Numbered from the stretch's first letter, positions 47,023-60,513 are shown. The stretch is 64,000 nucleotides of DNA from Notospermus geniculatus (GCA_002633025.1 NMRB01000008.1:563739-627738); one strand, 5' to 3'. The notes: a model not told the origin generated them from the letters alone. Numbers and translations are program-made.

Positions 47023-50000
47023 ATGGATTCGATGATCTCTTCTGTGATTTTCGTTTTAATGATTTTACGGACAGCTGCGGAAGAGCCAAAGACGCTTAAA
47101 ATGATGGTCCTTCTGCCGCACACGCCTGGGTCTTTCAAGTTTCCTTTCGGAGCCGAAATGTCCGGCGGTGCAGGTAAGCTATGTGACCTTTTTAGAAATC
47201 AAGGTGTTGTTCACTGAACTTTCAGTTTTACTTTCTTCTGCACGTAGGCCTAAATACTAGTACATTGAAGTTCGTCATAACGTGGAGCCGATTTGCCGGC
47301 CTTTCAGACTTTCTATAGTTGACAGCTTTCGTGGCTGTATGGTCCTTTCCGATGATGAATGGTGCAGACTGAAGACGATAAGGATCTCCCAGCAGTGTGT
47401 AATCATGTCACTCCAGTCGCCTAACGATGATACATTAGATCTTAGCGTTTACTAGGTGCGTCGGTTTGGTACATAAAACGCCATTGGAGACGCTTTTTTA
47501 GAAAAAGAAACTTAAAAAAAGATCTTCTGCAGGCTTAAAACTTCGTGATAAAAGACATGACGACAGCATTACCATATCTTGTACAAGGAGTGCAATGAGT
47601 TATTGGCTTGTTCAGCTCTGAGACTCGACAAGAACATAATTCTTCGATTACTGTGGCCAGGTAATATATGTATAGGAGCTACAGACCCCACAGTTCTGCA
47701 TCGCACTCGGATCGTCGATCCCAGAATTACAGAAGCGGCCTTAATGTTTTACCTGTCTATTTGATTCCCCGAGCAACCCTTTGGGAGTACTTCACATTTG
47801 TTTATTGTCCTGCTTCAGCGACATTTTCAATAATGTTGATACAGGTTTGAATTATTTCTTTGACATACCGATAACATTTCCACTTGAACGGACAAGAATT
47901 CCCACACAAGTAAGGGAGAAATCAACGGTATTGGTCCCAGAGGTATTACCAGGCACTCGGTCAACAAACCTAGCAAAGTGGCCTGGAGCAATAAATAACG
48001 TTGTTCTGACGTACCGGTGTCGCTGTCATCTGGTGTATGCATTAAATTCCTCGATCTGCTTGGCCAAATAACGAAATCAAAATCGATCCCGTGCTTCGAG
48101 AACGTTTTGTGAGAAGTGAATGTAATTAAGTGATGATTCTTAAGATCATGAAAGCAGTTCATGATAGCGAGGATGGTGATCGGCAGACATTTGTCGATAT
48201 CTGGAACTGCGGTTGATAAATCTATAGCACGACGGTAAGAAGATGGGTGTGGCGTCCCGGCATATTTTTTGGCACCACGGTATCGAAGGCAGAATCAGTC
48301 GTGAAGCCGATACAGTCGGTTTGATACGTTCAGTCATGCATGTATCTATGGCGACGTTAAAATTGCTATGCAGAAAGGATGTATCTGGCTTAATCCTAGG
48401 GCTGAGAGAGGTGGTCGTTACTTCACAACCCCAAACACGATCAGATTTATTTGCCAAAACACGAAACATCTACAGGCTGTATGTCACCAGTGATTATGAT
48501 GGACATCAGTTGAGTTACCACAAAGTCGCTGTGTTAATGAACAAAATACGAAGACAAATAACTATGACGTGTACCAGTGTGTGTGGTGGGGGGAGGGAGG
48601 GGGGTCAATGATGAAGGAAAGATCTCTCATTGTCTTCATCCCTCATCCACAATTGTTGACCGCCCACCATCACTTACCACCTTTTTGTATAATTTCACAA
48701 ATGAATGAAATGCATGTCTGGTAGTCTCGCCGACGGAGGTCGACCTGACGACGACGTCGACGACGCGTTAAGGGTACAATATAGAAAACAAGTGATAATT
48801 TCATCTTCGGTGCCCATTGCATATTCACATCTATTTTTGGTATTCATCATCGATTTTGCAACCTAACTGATCTCGTTCTCTCGTTCCAGTCATTGCAGCC
48901 ATTGAAGACATAGAAACCGAAGGACTCTTACCGGGCTACAAGATTAACGCCCAATTCGTCAACTCCAAATGTAGTGCAGTCTACGGTTTTGGTGAGTTAT
49001 TACGATCATTCGACGTATAAACCAAAGTACACACGATGCTATTTCACGAAATCTGCGTGTTCCCACATGGGTTCATCGATCACGAACGATGTGGACAAAT
49101 GATTAAGTTTTCCCATTTTCGATTATAAATATCACCCAAGCATGCTGGATTGGTTCAGTTCAGAAATCGCTTGGCTGGCTGATACGGCCACACATGGATT
49201 TAGTTGCATCTGTAATGGGTCTCATATCATGTCATCACCGAGTACCATATTAGCCACTTCCAATCGGGGTTCACCTTTAAGCCCGAGGCGTAAATTACTA
49301 GTAACCCTTTGTGGACAAAGTCCAAGCTGCGACTGCAGAAGGAAAACCAAAAATGTCACACGAATTACTCTGGGTAGCCGGAAAGAAAATACTCCATCTT
49401 TCCATCCAAAAGGTCCGAATTCAGTTGCTCTGTGAGGCAATGCCATTTCATTTTTCCTTAAATTTAGGGAATGCCTTCACTGCCTTCAAAACATCGACCT
49501 ATGACGTCATCATTGGCCCAGCATGTTCTGCCGTTTGCCGGATGGTCGGACGGCTAGCGGCATACCTGAATATTCCCTGCTTCTCTGGTCTTTGTGACAA
49601 CATCGAGATGAAAAACAAAGTCGAATTTCCCGTAAGTGTGCATGGTGGTATTTCTGAACTTTTCTGTTCTAATCAAACGGACCTTTAAAAAATTCTCGAA
49701 CAAGCCCATTCTATACCAAATCATAAGATGTATTTCATGCTGTCATTTCAGACGCTCACGCGATTTCTCGGCGATTTCGAGAAGACGGCAACAGCCGTTC
49801 AGAAAATTATGGAGTATAACAACTGGCACCGTGTCAGTATTATCTGGGAGATGCACCCAGACATCGTGTGGAGGTACACAGCAGACGCCATGAGGGATGT
49901 ACTAGGGAGGTCCGGTAACTTCACCATTGCAGCATTTGTACAGCTGGGTGGAGAGTCCAAACTCACCGAAGCAGAAGCAGTAGCAAAAGTTTCCAAAGTT

Positions 50001-53000
50001 AGCCGAAGTAAGTGCAACAGAAGGTGTACAGAATCAAAATGTACAACATTTATAATGAAAGAATGTTTGGTGTAATGTGATTTTCTTCTTTCATCATTGA
50101 TTTCAGTTATCCTGGTGGCCACCACAGGAGGCATTGTCAGAAATATTGCAATAGCAGCAGAAGAACAAGGACTTATCGAGGAGGGAAAATACATCTTCAT
50201 ATCAGTTGATTTCTATACGCAAAAACGAACGTTTGGGGACTTCGGATGGAAACGGGTATGTTGCTTGCTTAACAACGGTGCGAGCCCTTCCCTCTACATC
50301 TGGTGACGGATTATTGACGGAGATGGAAAGAATCTCTTTTTATTATCATTAGATTTTCATTAGCACGTCACAACATGTCTTTGGGTGATATTTATCATCA
50401 GTGAAAGGAAAAGGTAATGGATTCCATAGACAGACACAATCAGTCCGATTCTTTATTGCATTATTATATCTTCGAGTAATATCGGCTATTTAACCATCTA
50501 TTTTGAGGATGGAGATTGAACTGTTGAACCTTAATGCTGGCGGGGGTGCCAGATGAGAGAGGTCCTTGGTTCGAATCCCACAAAACTGCTTATGACAAGA
50601 ACCAATTTATAGCATTCCATCATAAATCTTTGCAGGACGACGATAAAGATGATATCGCCAAAAAAGCCTACATGGCTTTCTTCTTCGTCTCCTATTACAA
50701 CAGAGACACCTCATCAGAGTATGAAAAGTTTGAGGCTCGCGTCAAGAACATCTCAAAAGAGAAGTTTGGGTTTGATTACAACAAAGGAGAAGTGGTAAGA
50801 TATGCCAGAGTGATCCTGGCGCCTGTTTCATAAAGTGACTTTAAGCTAATGGTTCCATTAGCTCAATGCATTTTCCATTTGGTTAAAGTTACCATTAGTT
50901 TAAAGTCACTTTATGAAACAGGCCCCTCGTCATTATGACTAGAGTTGGTTCATAAGGCGAGAGCGTTAGTTGTTGGAGGCTGTGGACCGCAGTTTTATAC
51001 GTCCTGAACGTGACTTTCCAACATGCCTGTCTGTTAGTCCTTCTGTTTGTATTTATTTAAATTTTCGACCAGTTGATTTATGTTTGCATTAACTTATGTT
51101 GTCTGGGCTTCAATGATGTTCTGCGAGCCCTGCTCAGAACATTTAATTTCCTGTACTTCTATCATAATTGTTTTAATAAAGTTAATTAACAACAAAAACA
51201 ACTTTCCAACATGCACAATATGCCAACATAAATAATTGTCATCTTCATTGCAGATGCCTTACCCAGCTGCCAATCTTTACGAGGCCGTGTATCTATATGC
51301 TATCTCCATGAACGAGACCCTTGGAGGCGGAGGCAACACCATGAATGGCACGCTCTTGTCGCAGCGCCTGTGGGGTCGATCATTCAAAAGTAAGCGCCCA
51401 ATAATAATCGAACTCAATGTCCAAAGTTTTCCTGACCCTTGAATGTATTGTAGTCTAACATCCACTTCCTTTTTGCTGGATCACACACTTCCCACGTCAC
51501 CGCCAACCCCATTGTAATATTATGACATATGATGGGCATTCTCTAAAGGGCTCCGCACACTGGCGACTAAAATGGGGGCGACTACCGATGCGACTACTAC
51601 GTCGCCTGCCATAATTACCTTTGCGGTCGATCAATGATGTTATCCACGACATCACTGATCTTCCAAAGAAGCATTTGTCGCAAACAAGTCAACAAAAACT
51701 AAAAAAACTGAAAAATTTTCAGTCGCTTCTGTGGTCGCAAGGCCGGTCGCCTACAAAATCGCTCGAAAAAATCGCTAATGTGCGGTGCCCTTTAGGCATT
51801 GGTTTTGGTGTCGTCATCTTTTCAAATCGTGGCAAAACAGGCTCAGAGGTTCCATCAGTACAGCACTTCAAATATACAATGTATTTCAGGTATAACAGGC
51901 GACCTGACACTCAACACGAACGGGGACCGAGAACAGGCATACACTATTAAGCATATGCAAAACGTCCAGACTGGTGAGATTGAGGTATGACGACATTCCG
52001 CTTGGTGCCTCCTGTCCAATAGTCACGACCACTGGGACATTTGCTCTTTTCAGGACAAAAGGCGCTGCTCCACTTGACAATTTTTCTCGCAGAAGTTGGC
52101 TCACAATGGGCAATTCACCATTGTTTGTGTCCTGTCGGCTTAAGGCGCTGCTTCACTTGACAGTTTTCTCGCAGAAGTTGGCCCACAATGAGCAATTCAC
52201 CATTGCTTGTGTCCTGTCGGCTTACGCTCGGACCAATGACACAAACAACTGCTCGCAGTTGAGTTGCCCATTGAGAGCCAACGTCTGCGAAAAAACTGTC
52301 AAGTGGAGCAGCGCCTTAAGTCGCCGTCTTCTGCTTGCAGATAGTCGCCCATTACTTCAGCCACAACCAAAGCTTCGTTATCAAACAAGCGATCGTCTGG
52401 CCAGGTCCTAATGGTCCACCAATTGATCATCCTCCCTGTGGTTATGATAATGAATACTGCGAAGAAGGTAGGAACCAGTGCTGTCTACATGGACATCAGA
52501 TTGTCGAGTGTCCCTCTTTGTCTTAGCTTATCCGGGAGAAAAAACAAACGGGCTTGAACGATACCTTTTCAAGCAGGGCACTAATTCATTTGCCTTTACT
52601 GATAATTATCATCTTTCTCCAGAATATCTAACTGGAAACATCATCTTAAAAATTCCCAATATTGGTGATTTCAGATGAGATGAGACGTCTCATTACCATC
52701 TTGTCTGCCGTGATTAGTTGCCTGTTCGTGGTGATGTTTGCTGTACTGGGGGCCGTCTACCTCTTGTACCGGTGAGTGGACTAACTACGAACCCAGTTCA
52801 ATTCTTCCTCAGCTCTCACTGGGCGTTAGCGATCTTCGTGCTGTCTTCATCAGTCAAGCAATTCGAAATCTTCCAGAGCCGCCCATCTGTTGCACCAGTA
52901 ATGGCAACCGGAACTGATGAGCTGAACAACGAGGCGATTACAGTGTCATTGTCTTCGATTTTATGGTATTCAATACTGGCGTTGATTGGTGTGGAGACAT

Positions 53001-56000
53001 TTTAGATTTGACATTGACACTAACTTCTGTTTACAAGAAGACTTCACTTCCGGCTCAGCTGTCATTTAATACGATCACCAAAGATCACATCCATGACAGA
53101 ACAAATCAGGAAATAATTCTGCCGGACATATCTGCAACCATTATGATATAGGATCATGACGTACACTCAATAGGTATCTGGAAGTCAGAGGGTTGGATCA
53201 TCTCCCACATTCTTAAATCCTAAACGACTGGACGACCTATCAATCTGCACTTTTCCCGATAGATGTTATATTACCATCTCTAAATTGAGTCAATATCAAG
53301 ATAGTCATACCAACATGCCTTTTGTTTTACGCGTTCTGTGTCCGGCAACATTACGCCTGAACGGCGATAATAAGGATCGCAGTACACAACATAAAACCTT
53401 GCTGCGATTCTTTTTCTTTGATTTTATCTAACATTGCGAGAACTGAGCTGTAAATAAGAATACAGTGATTGATTCTTTATCTGGTCAACATCACTTGACC
53501 CTCGATTATGGGGATATCAATCTGTTTGTAACTACTTCACGACTAAATAGTCATTTGATAGCTGCATCACCCAACCAATATATCGATATTTAGGAAAACG
53601 GTCGCGAGTCCAAGTGTAATTCACTCAAGTTTCTCATCGAAGGACTTCGTGAAATAGGAACCACCAGTAATTAAAATTACGGAGCTGATAAGCTGTTCCG
53701 GAAATTTCCTTTCCGTGCAGCCCCAAAAACTCATCAATTTTAACTATTTACATTTGTTAACTATTTCCAGGCGATTTCAGTGGCAGAAACTTGTGAACGA
53801 GATGAAATGGAAGTTAGACCTCAGTGACATCATGCAGGAGAGGAAGACCAGATCGGTAGCCAGGCTCAGGTCAAATGGCTGTGTAAGTGTCCCTTTGGTT
53901 ACCGAAAACTTTAAAATGGCAGTCTCAAAAACCCCGGAGGTACATGTATGTCGCTTTTTCCTGCTTCCTTCGTCGTGTACCATTCAACTGTAGGTTCTGG
54001 TCACGTAAATATATGACCATTCCCTTCTCTTTCACACTTCGCGTGCCGCTTACACTCATCCAGTGCATTTGCAAGGATTGCTGTGGGATGTCGCTGTGCA
54101 CGTTCCACACGGCATGAAGTCAAACTATACGTTGCAGAAAGGTTAGATTACGTAATGCCAGCACAGGCTTGGCTGTGCGTAGACCACGTTGTGACAAGAA
54201 GACCTGCCATTTTTGAAACTGACCATTCGTCTTCTTGTTTCCCTTTCAGCTGTCAGTGATCTCCATGGGGACGACGTTGAGCAATGCCTCGAGGGAACAG
54301 GAATATATCACGACTGGATCCTACAATGTAAGGATGCTACCAGACTGAGTGTAGGTCTTTGGAGTTGTATTAAAAGGCCCACATGTAGTACGTGACATGT
54401 GATTGATATTGAAATCAATGCCTGGCCGATAGGGCATCATTGCCAGAGCTACATGTACTGCTGTAATCTTAGTTGATAGCATCCAAGTACAACTGACGGC
54501 ACGAGCTTTGATCCCAGTGGATACCACAGCCGTATTATAGTCAGCCATGTTTAAAGATGGCCGACGTTGAGTGGTGATGGGATTTGTTACGTAAACTACT
54601 GTTACGTGTAGCAAAGATATGGATGAAAGCTACCATATAATCGTCTGCGACACAGCGGTTCAAAGAAGTGTAGCCTGGGTCTACACTTCACATCATGATT
54701 CGCGCCTGATTCATTGCATTGTTTTCAGGGTACCGTTGTGGCATTGAAGCATATCAAACATCTGGATGAAGTTAAACTGACTACAGATCTGAAGGTGGAG
54801 TTGTCACAGGTATAGTATCCCGTAGGCTACAACATAAACTCCCACCGAACCGCTCCCCGTATACCAGCGTCCCGCAACTGCTTCGGACACGTGATTTTCA
54901 GAATATGGCCAATAGGTGTCACTAGTGCGAGTTAAAATTGGCACCAAACTCGCTAGTCAATCAGTGAGCCGCTTTCAGGACCATTTTAAGCTCTTATACG
55001 TCAGCTCGTACAATATTGTTACTCTTTCTTTTATATTTACAGCTTCATGACCTAATGTTCACGAACATTCTGAGGTTCGTCGGAGCCTGCATCGAGCCCG
55101 GAAAGGTCTACGTTGTGACAGAGTACTGCTCAAAAGGAAGCTTGCAGGTATGGGAATGACCCATTGCGTTTATCACACCGCGTCTACACGCCTTTTTCAA
55201 TCACTACCTTCGTTTGAACATTGGGGAAAATATTTCAACCGTGATGGCCGAAATTTTACATCTTTCCTGATTGAAATCGTCGATGCAGTCAGAATGGTGT
55301 CACATGCAACTGAGCTCACCAAGGAATAGCTGTGTAAGCTTCACACGAAAAACAAAATTTCCTTTATATATGTAGGCTACATGTAGATGAGTTTGCATGC
55401 TCATCCGGAAGCTGCACTTTTTCAAAGGTGTCTTTATTACTCAATGCAGGACGTTCTCGAAAATGAAAACATCGATTTGGACTGGTCTTTCAAGCATTCA
55501 CTTATCAAAGACATCCTTAAGGTAAGCAGAAAATATATTGTGGCCGATCAGAAAGAAACTTTGATATTGGGATTCATAAGACCGATATTTACCATTGGGG
55601 AAAGCAACAATCGATCGCTTTCAAACTTACAGGGAGACTTAATTCGACGGGGTATTACGAGCACTGTACTCAACAGGGAAATTTTTTATCCACAGGGCCT
55701 ACAGTATTTACAACGATCAAAATTCAAATTTCACGGGAACTTGAAGAGTTCGAACTGTTTGGTAGACAACCGATTCAGCATCAAACTCGGTGACTTTGGC
55801 CCCGTTGAATGGCAACGTGTCCGAAACAGACCAGCAAAGGGTGAGTTAAGAAAATTGTCAGTGTTTCGCTGCTGTTAAGCCCCTTCTACAAATACAGTGT
55901 TCATGTACACGTCTTATATTGTTTCTTCCAGACCTTCTTTGGACAGCGCCAGAGTTATTGCGGAGGGAATGCCAGGAAAACCCACCATGTGACATCTATA

Positions 56001-58690
56001 GTTTCGCGATCGTACTACAGGAAATCATCGAGAGGAAGGGACCGTTCTATATGCATTACGATATCATACATTCCGGAGATACGGAGATGTGCTACAATGC
56101 GGAAGGTAAGCCATTGTAATTTAGACCCTTTACTTTCGATGTCTGGATCTTGGACTAGGAACAGTAAATTAAGATGATTATAATCCACATGTTCTCACAC
56201 TTGACATTTCCAGAAATAATCCAGAAAGTTAAAGAGAAACGAGTACCCCCTTTCCGTCCAACCATCACTCCCGGTGAGTGCAGTGCTAAGTTGTCACAGT
56301 TGGTGACCAAATGCTGGAACGATGACGCCGAGATGCGCCCAAAGCTACAAGATGTGATAACGGAATTTGCTTTGATTCATGGAGCAAGGTACGCCAACAC
56401 TCGTCATATCCGCACGTGTGATTTTGATGCGTTCGTTCTTTAGTATGAAAAATGACGTTGTCGTAAAGTTTACGTTTATCGTTTGATTTCTAAACCTCCC
56501 TAGTAGGAAGAAATCTGAGACCTAAATAATCACCGCCGTTGCCTTTAAACGAAGGAAAGGACAGTCATGAATAAATGTTAATGCCTTTTCAGAGGAAAAC
56601 TGAACATTATGGACAGCCTGATGCAGCGCATGGAGCAGTATGCCAACAAACTGGAGGACTTGGTGGAGGAGAGAACAGGCAAATACCTTGAAGAGAAGAA
56701 AAGAGTGGAGGAGCTGCTGCATCGTCTTCTTCCTCCGTACGTAGGTTGCCTGAAGTGGCTCTTTGATGCATTCAGGAATTTTGGGTACACAGGTGTGACA
56801 GGAATCAACGTCCTACGAATGCAAGTCTGCCAAACAATAGCCCGCTATTGTACATGTAAGGTTATATTCGAATGGTCATGGTCTCTAGCCATATATTGTA
56901 ATCCCTCGCTGAACAATAAGGCCGGACTTTGATTCCAGGGGGACTTTGATTCCTGTCACACCTGTATCTAACTCTGCTGTAAGAGTGACGCTGTGGAAAC
57001 ATCAGCGCCTGTCACCTCTAAATTCCGGGTTCGATTCCCGGTCGGACTCGCTCTTCATGACAGACAGGGCGACTCTCATTGATGACAGCGCACGTTTTCT
57101 CCGGCCACTCCAGTTTCCCCCTGCAATACATTGATTTAAGTACCGGTGTATGTTTCGTTTTTCAGTGTGATAGCTCAACAGATACAAGAGAAAGGACACG
57201 TTGATGCAGAGACATATGACTGTGTGACTATCTACTTCAGTGATATCGTGGGATTCACAAAGCTTTCTTCCATGAGTACCCCCGTCCAAATCATTGACTT
57301 CCTCAACGACCTCTACACAATGTTCGATGGGATCATCTCTGGCTATGACGTTTACAAGGTGAAGAAATAGATTTTCTTGACAAGTAGATCCCTGTTCCGA
57401 GAAACTTTCCTGGCTCTATCTTCCCAGTACCGATACGTCTTACGATGCCAGAAGACAGTGGCCCTCCGCACGAAATTACGTGCGCCCTTCTTGATTTCAA
57501 GTTGCGTGTTCATAAATAGCATGCCACTGCTTCTCTCAATAGGTTGAAACAATCGGAGATGCGTACATGGTAGTGTCAGGGCTACCACAGCGCAACGGAG
57601 ACAATCACGTGGCAGAGATTAGTAAGATGTCCTTAAAACTGCTGGGATCGATCCAAAAGTTCACAATCCGACACCGTCCAGATTATAAACTCCAATTACG
57701 AATTGGGTTACACTCAGGTAAGTGAAACGTAATGTTTCGTGGAGTTTCCCTAATACAAAGCCCCCGAAACGCCAACGCGAACGTCTATCCTTTTGTTCGG
57801 TGCTCGCTTCGAGGCATCGAACAATGGGTTTGGCGTTCGCGTTGGCGTTTTGGGGACTTTGCGAAAACTCCCTATTATCACTCCGCTTCAACGTCACCTA
57901 AACCACGAGAAGAAGTCTTATCAATTGCAACAGTCAGCTAAAGCGTAGGCAAAACCGTGCTCTTACTGACGTTGCAAACACCCACGCGTTTCGTCAGAAA
58001 CGTTACTGCAAAGTGCATTGTAGAGTTATCCACGTTTTAGGTCCGTGTGCTGCCGGTGTCGTTGGCCTGACTATGCCGAGGTACTGCTTGTTTGGAGACA
58101 CGGTCAATACTGCTTCAAGGATGGAAAGTAATGGAGAACGTGAGTATAGAACAATTAATCAAATAATCATGGTAGTCTAGGGAGACAAGTCTTCAAATCC
58201 ATTTCGTACATGGAAGCTATACTCATCATACTGTGCCAAAAATCGGCCATTTGTATGTCTTATCATTGTCACTCATCGTATGTTTCAGCGCTGCGCATCC
58301 ACATAAGCCCGAGCACTAACGACTTACTGACGAAATTGGGTAACTTCACCACTACTTTAAGGGGAACTTTGGATGTCAAGGTAAAGCAGCGTTAACTGTT
58401 CGGTGATGGCCCCTTCAATAAGACCATCACATCCGCATTGGCACCTACTCTTACAGCAGAAACTGGTCGAAGCTACTTCTCTTTTCAGAGGATCTACATG
58501 GTGGTAGATGCGGTGTTGTCTAAGAGGAACACAGACGACCCCGCTCGACTGTGTTCGCTGTTTGCATTGATCATGAAAATGTTCAGTGTAAGCTGGTTCA
58601 GAAAAAATCCCAGATATTGACTCCTTATAATTATTCCAGGGAAAAGGTGAAATGAAGACATACTGGTTAGAATCGGTCAATCAAGAGTAG
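47023..58690 (+). CDS. Receptor guanylyl cyclase, natriuretic peptide receptor type
   Basis: Twenty-four exons, every junction GT-AG and in phase, 1043 residues: 47023-47173, 48890-48991, 49468-49631, 49752-50007, 50107-50255, 50636-50794, 51254-51389, 51890-51984, 52341-52467, 52675-52771, 53771-53882, 54250-54327, 54729-54809, 55043-55147, 55450-55521, 55696-55840, 55932-56105, 56214-56388, 56593-56736, 57166-57358, 57543-57717, 58041-58139, 58289-58380, 58640-58690. Signal peptide [14 protein letters not shown]; extracellular ligand-binding fold about 25-448 ([34 protein letters not shown]); one TM about 452-477; kinase-homology domain about 500-790 with VALK lysine and GDFG but HGNLKSSNC in the catalytic loop, lacking the kinase Asp, so a pseudokinase; dimerising coiled coil about 795-842 ([11 protein letters not shown]); cyclase domain with metal Asp in FSDIVGFT and VETIGDAY, guanine-selecting Glu and Cys ([21 protein letters not shown]). 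Makes cGMP on peptide binding. Confidence 0.95.
50568..50578 (+). other. Isolated tRNA-type box B (GGTTCGAATCC)
   Basis: GGTTCGAATCC at 50568-50578 in cyclase intron 5, with GGGGGTGCCAGATGAGAG about 30 bp upstream as a weak box A candidate. Probably a SINE remnant; no tRNA fold. Confidence 0.3.
50819..50925. mobile_element. Hairpin MITE, GCCTGTTTCATAAAGTGACT arms
   Basis: About 107 bp with near-perfect arms GCCTGTTTCATAAAGTGACT and AGTCACTTTATGAAACAGGC, then inner arms TTTAAGCTAATGGT / ACCATTAGTTTAAA. Lies in cyclase intron 6, just past the exon 6 donor. Confidence 0.88.
51546..51792. mobile_element. TA-flanked MITE, AAGGGCTCCGCACAC termini (copy 2)
   Basis: 247 bp, same element as 22121-22368 but in reverse orientation, TA flanks at 51544-51545 and 51793-51794. 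Arms AAGGGCTCCGCACACTGGCG and TAATGTGCGGTGCCCTT. In cyclase intron 7, ending about 100 bp before exon 8. Confidence 0.93.
52058..52318. mobile_element. MITE, AAGGCGCTGCTCCACTTGAC termini, with internal duplication
   Basis: Ends AAGGCGCTGCTCCACTTGAC and GTCAAGTGGAGCAGCGCCTT are perfect inverted repeats. The left arm plus about 80 bp is repeated directly (AGGCGCTGCTTCACTTGACA near 52142), suggesting a nested or partially duplicated copy. In cyclase intron 8, ending 22 bp before exon 9. Confidence 0.88.
56443..56500. mobile_element. MITE end fragment, GGGAGGTTTCGAAATC family
   Basis: Right half only: AAAATGACGTTGTCGTAAAG to GATTTCTAAACCTCCC, then TA. In cyclase intron 18. Confidence 0.7.
56789..56965. 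mobile_element. MITE-like inverted repeat, ACAGGTGTGACAGGAATCAA arms
   Basis: Arms ACAGGTGTGACAGGAATCAA and TTGATTCCTGTCACACCTGT bound about 177 bp of non-coding sequence in cyclase intron 19, directly before the SINE fragment at 56985-57130. Confidence 0.75.
56985..57130 (+). mobile_element. tRNA-derived SINE
   Basis: Box A-like GTGACGCTGTGG followed by box B GGTTCGATTCC at 57029-57039 inside a perfect T-arm (CCGGG-TTCGATT-CCCGG), then a tail CATTGATGACAGCGCACG shared loosely with 6815-6935. In cyclase intron 19. The D and anticodon arms are too degenerate for a tRNA gene. Confidence 0.6.
57752..57872. mobile_element. Hairpin MITE, GGGAGTTTTCGC family (copy 3, left end lost)
   Basis: Left end begins at ACAAAGCCCCCGAAACGCCA, missing the GGGAGTTTTCG terminus; right end GACTTTGCGAAAACTCCC then TA. 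In cyclase intron 21, about 35 bp past the exon 21 donor. Confidence 0.85.
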
Positions 58691-60023
58691 GAAAGAAAAA
58701 GTGCTATCACGGACAGTGTTGTGATTAACAGTTGTGGCTCGTTATTGGAAGAGGTGATGCCATAATTCAAGAGGCCGTCCATTTTATGCATCATAGTTAG
58801 CGGTATACACTCTAAACCCAAGTGTTTTAGTTTAAAACACTTGAAAAAAACACGTACTTGTTACACTTTTTAAACACCTGTCACGTGTTTTATTTCCTAG
58901 CACTAAAGGTGTTTTATTGAATAACACCTGATGTTTATTTTATAAACACTCATGTGTTTATTTTTGTGTTAATATCTAAAACATGTCTACATGTTTACAG
59001 CCATGTTACACTTAATAAACACTTTCTACATGTTTTTGAGCAACTTGTGTTTTAGTATAGAACACTTATGCGAATTAAGACACCACGGTGTTTTATCCTC
59101 AAAACACCACAACCACTGAGTGGTGGAAGAGGAGCCAGGAGTTGGAAACTCCTGTCGATCGAAAAAAACCCTGATCAGGGGACTGTTAGGCTGAGTAAGC
59201 CGCAACATTCAAGTTACCATAAGTAATATGTAGGAGTCAGGCATTCACATAAAACTTTTTCATATGTGTGGTGCAATGGAGCATCATTTCCAAAAACTTG
59301 ACACCCCACAAAAATAAGGAGCGAGGTTCATTGTACAAAAATATTTTGTTATCATGTTGGTATAGGAGGAGCCAACATTCATATATTTTTTTATTTGCCA
59401 TATTTTTATTCTACAATTTGTTATTACGATTAGTATGTATTAGAAGTAGGTTGACGTCTTTTCCACGTGATTTCGACGTCTTTTGTGGAAATACTTTCGG
59501 AAGTTTTAACAGGTTGACATCGACTTTCTGGATTGTTATACATGTAATTCCACTATTTGTGACGAGTTCCCAACCAGGGTTTTGAGACTGCAGGCTAAGC
59601 CTTGGTCATCAGGTGACGTCAGAATAATGTCAATGCTATCTGGTCAGTCATCAACTGGATTATTTATGATGTCTATGTGATGTGCCTACACGACCAGGAA
59701 AAATTCTGGCAAAAAGATGACGTAAACCTGACGTCAAAACTCGTATGATGTATTGAACTGGTCAGAAAATGACCAAATGACGTGTCTGACGACTTATGAC
59801 CAAAAAGTGACGTCTCAGTGACGTATGCTTGCTATCAGGGAGTATCCCAGAGATGAGATGCGCAGGTGCACGATGACTGGGACTGAGGCTGGAAGGTGGT
59901 CTAAAGCAGTGTGGGATTTGGCGGAAGTTGCAACGGAAACCGATATGAATGCGCATGCGGGTGTTTTAAATTAAAACACTGCATCTGTTGCTTTGTGCAA
60001 CATGTGTTTAAATCTAAAACACT

Positions 60024-60424
60024 AGGGCCGTATTTACGAAGTGCGATTAGGCCAACACGCGTGTAAGTTCATAGTTATGCAGGTTAAGGGCCTAGAAAAC
60101 CATTGTTTTGCTACCTTGTACGCTGCTTGATCGGCAGCGTTTACCCGCAGGATAATCACCCGTGGTTAACTTTCCTTCAGCTGCAGGAGGACAAAAGAAA
60201 AATTTGAACAACCTACAGGCCTTGTTTAGTGTCATTCAACTCTTTTCTTCGATCTTCCTGCACGTAAACGCAGGAATGTTGACCGCGTGTGGTTATCCTG
60301 TGGGTAAACGCTGCCATTCAAGCAGCGTACAAGGTAGCAACACAATGGTTTTCTAGGCCCTTAACCTGAATAACTATGAACTTACACGCGTGTTGGCCTA
60401 ATCGCGCTTCGTAAATATGGCCCT
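60024..60424. mobile_element. Long-armed palindromic MITE nested in the composite element
   Basis: Arms of about 140 bp: AGGGCCGTATTTACGAAGTG at the left, CGCTTCGTAAATATGGCCCT at the right, continuing through CACGCGTGTAAGTTCATAGT and GCTACCTTGTACGCTGCTTG on both sides. The related segment at about 61075-61105 has the uninterrupted word AACACCAACTGTTTTACAC where this copy has the insert, so an empty site exists within the same element. Confidence 0.9.
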
Positions 60425-60513
60425 AACTGTTTTACACAGTGAACGGTCGAGTCACACAGATTAAAAAATGTTTCAGGGAAGGGGTTTTAGGTGGTACTCT
60501 TCGACTTCTTCCA

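Noticed and set aside
57029-57039. tRNA gene at the GGTTCGATTCC box
   Set aside because: T-arm is perfect but no acceptor stem or anticodon arm pairs at the right distance; fits a tRNA-derived SINE.
59610-59830. Cluster of TGACGT words as a CRE enhancer
   Set aside because: Lies wholly inside the 2.4-kb composite transposon, so repetition is better explained by the element itself.
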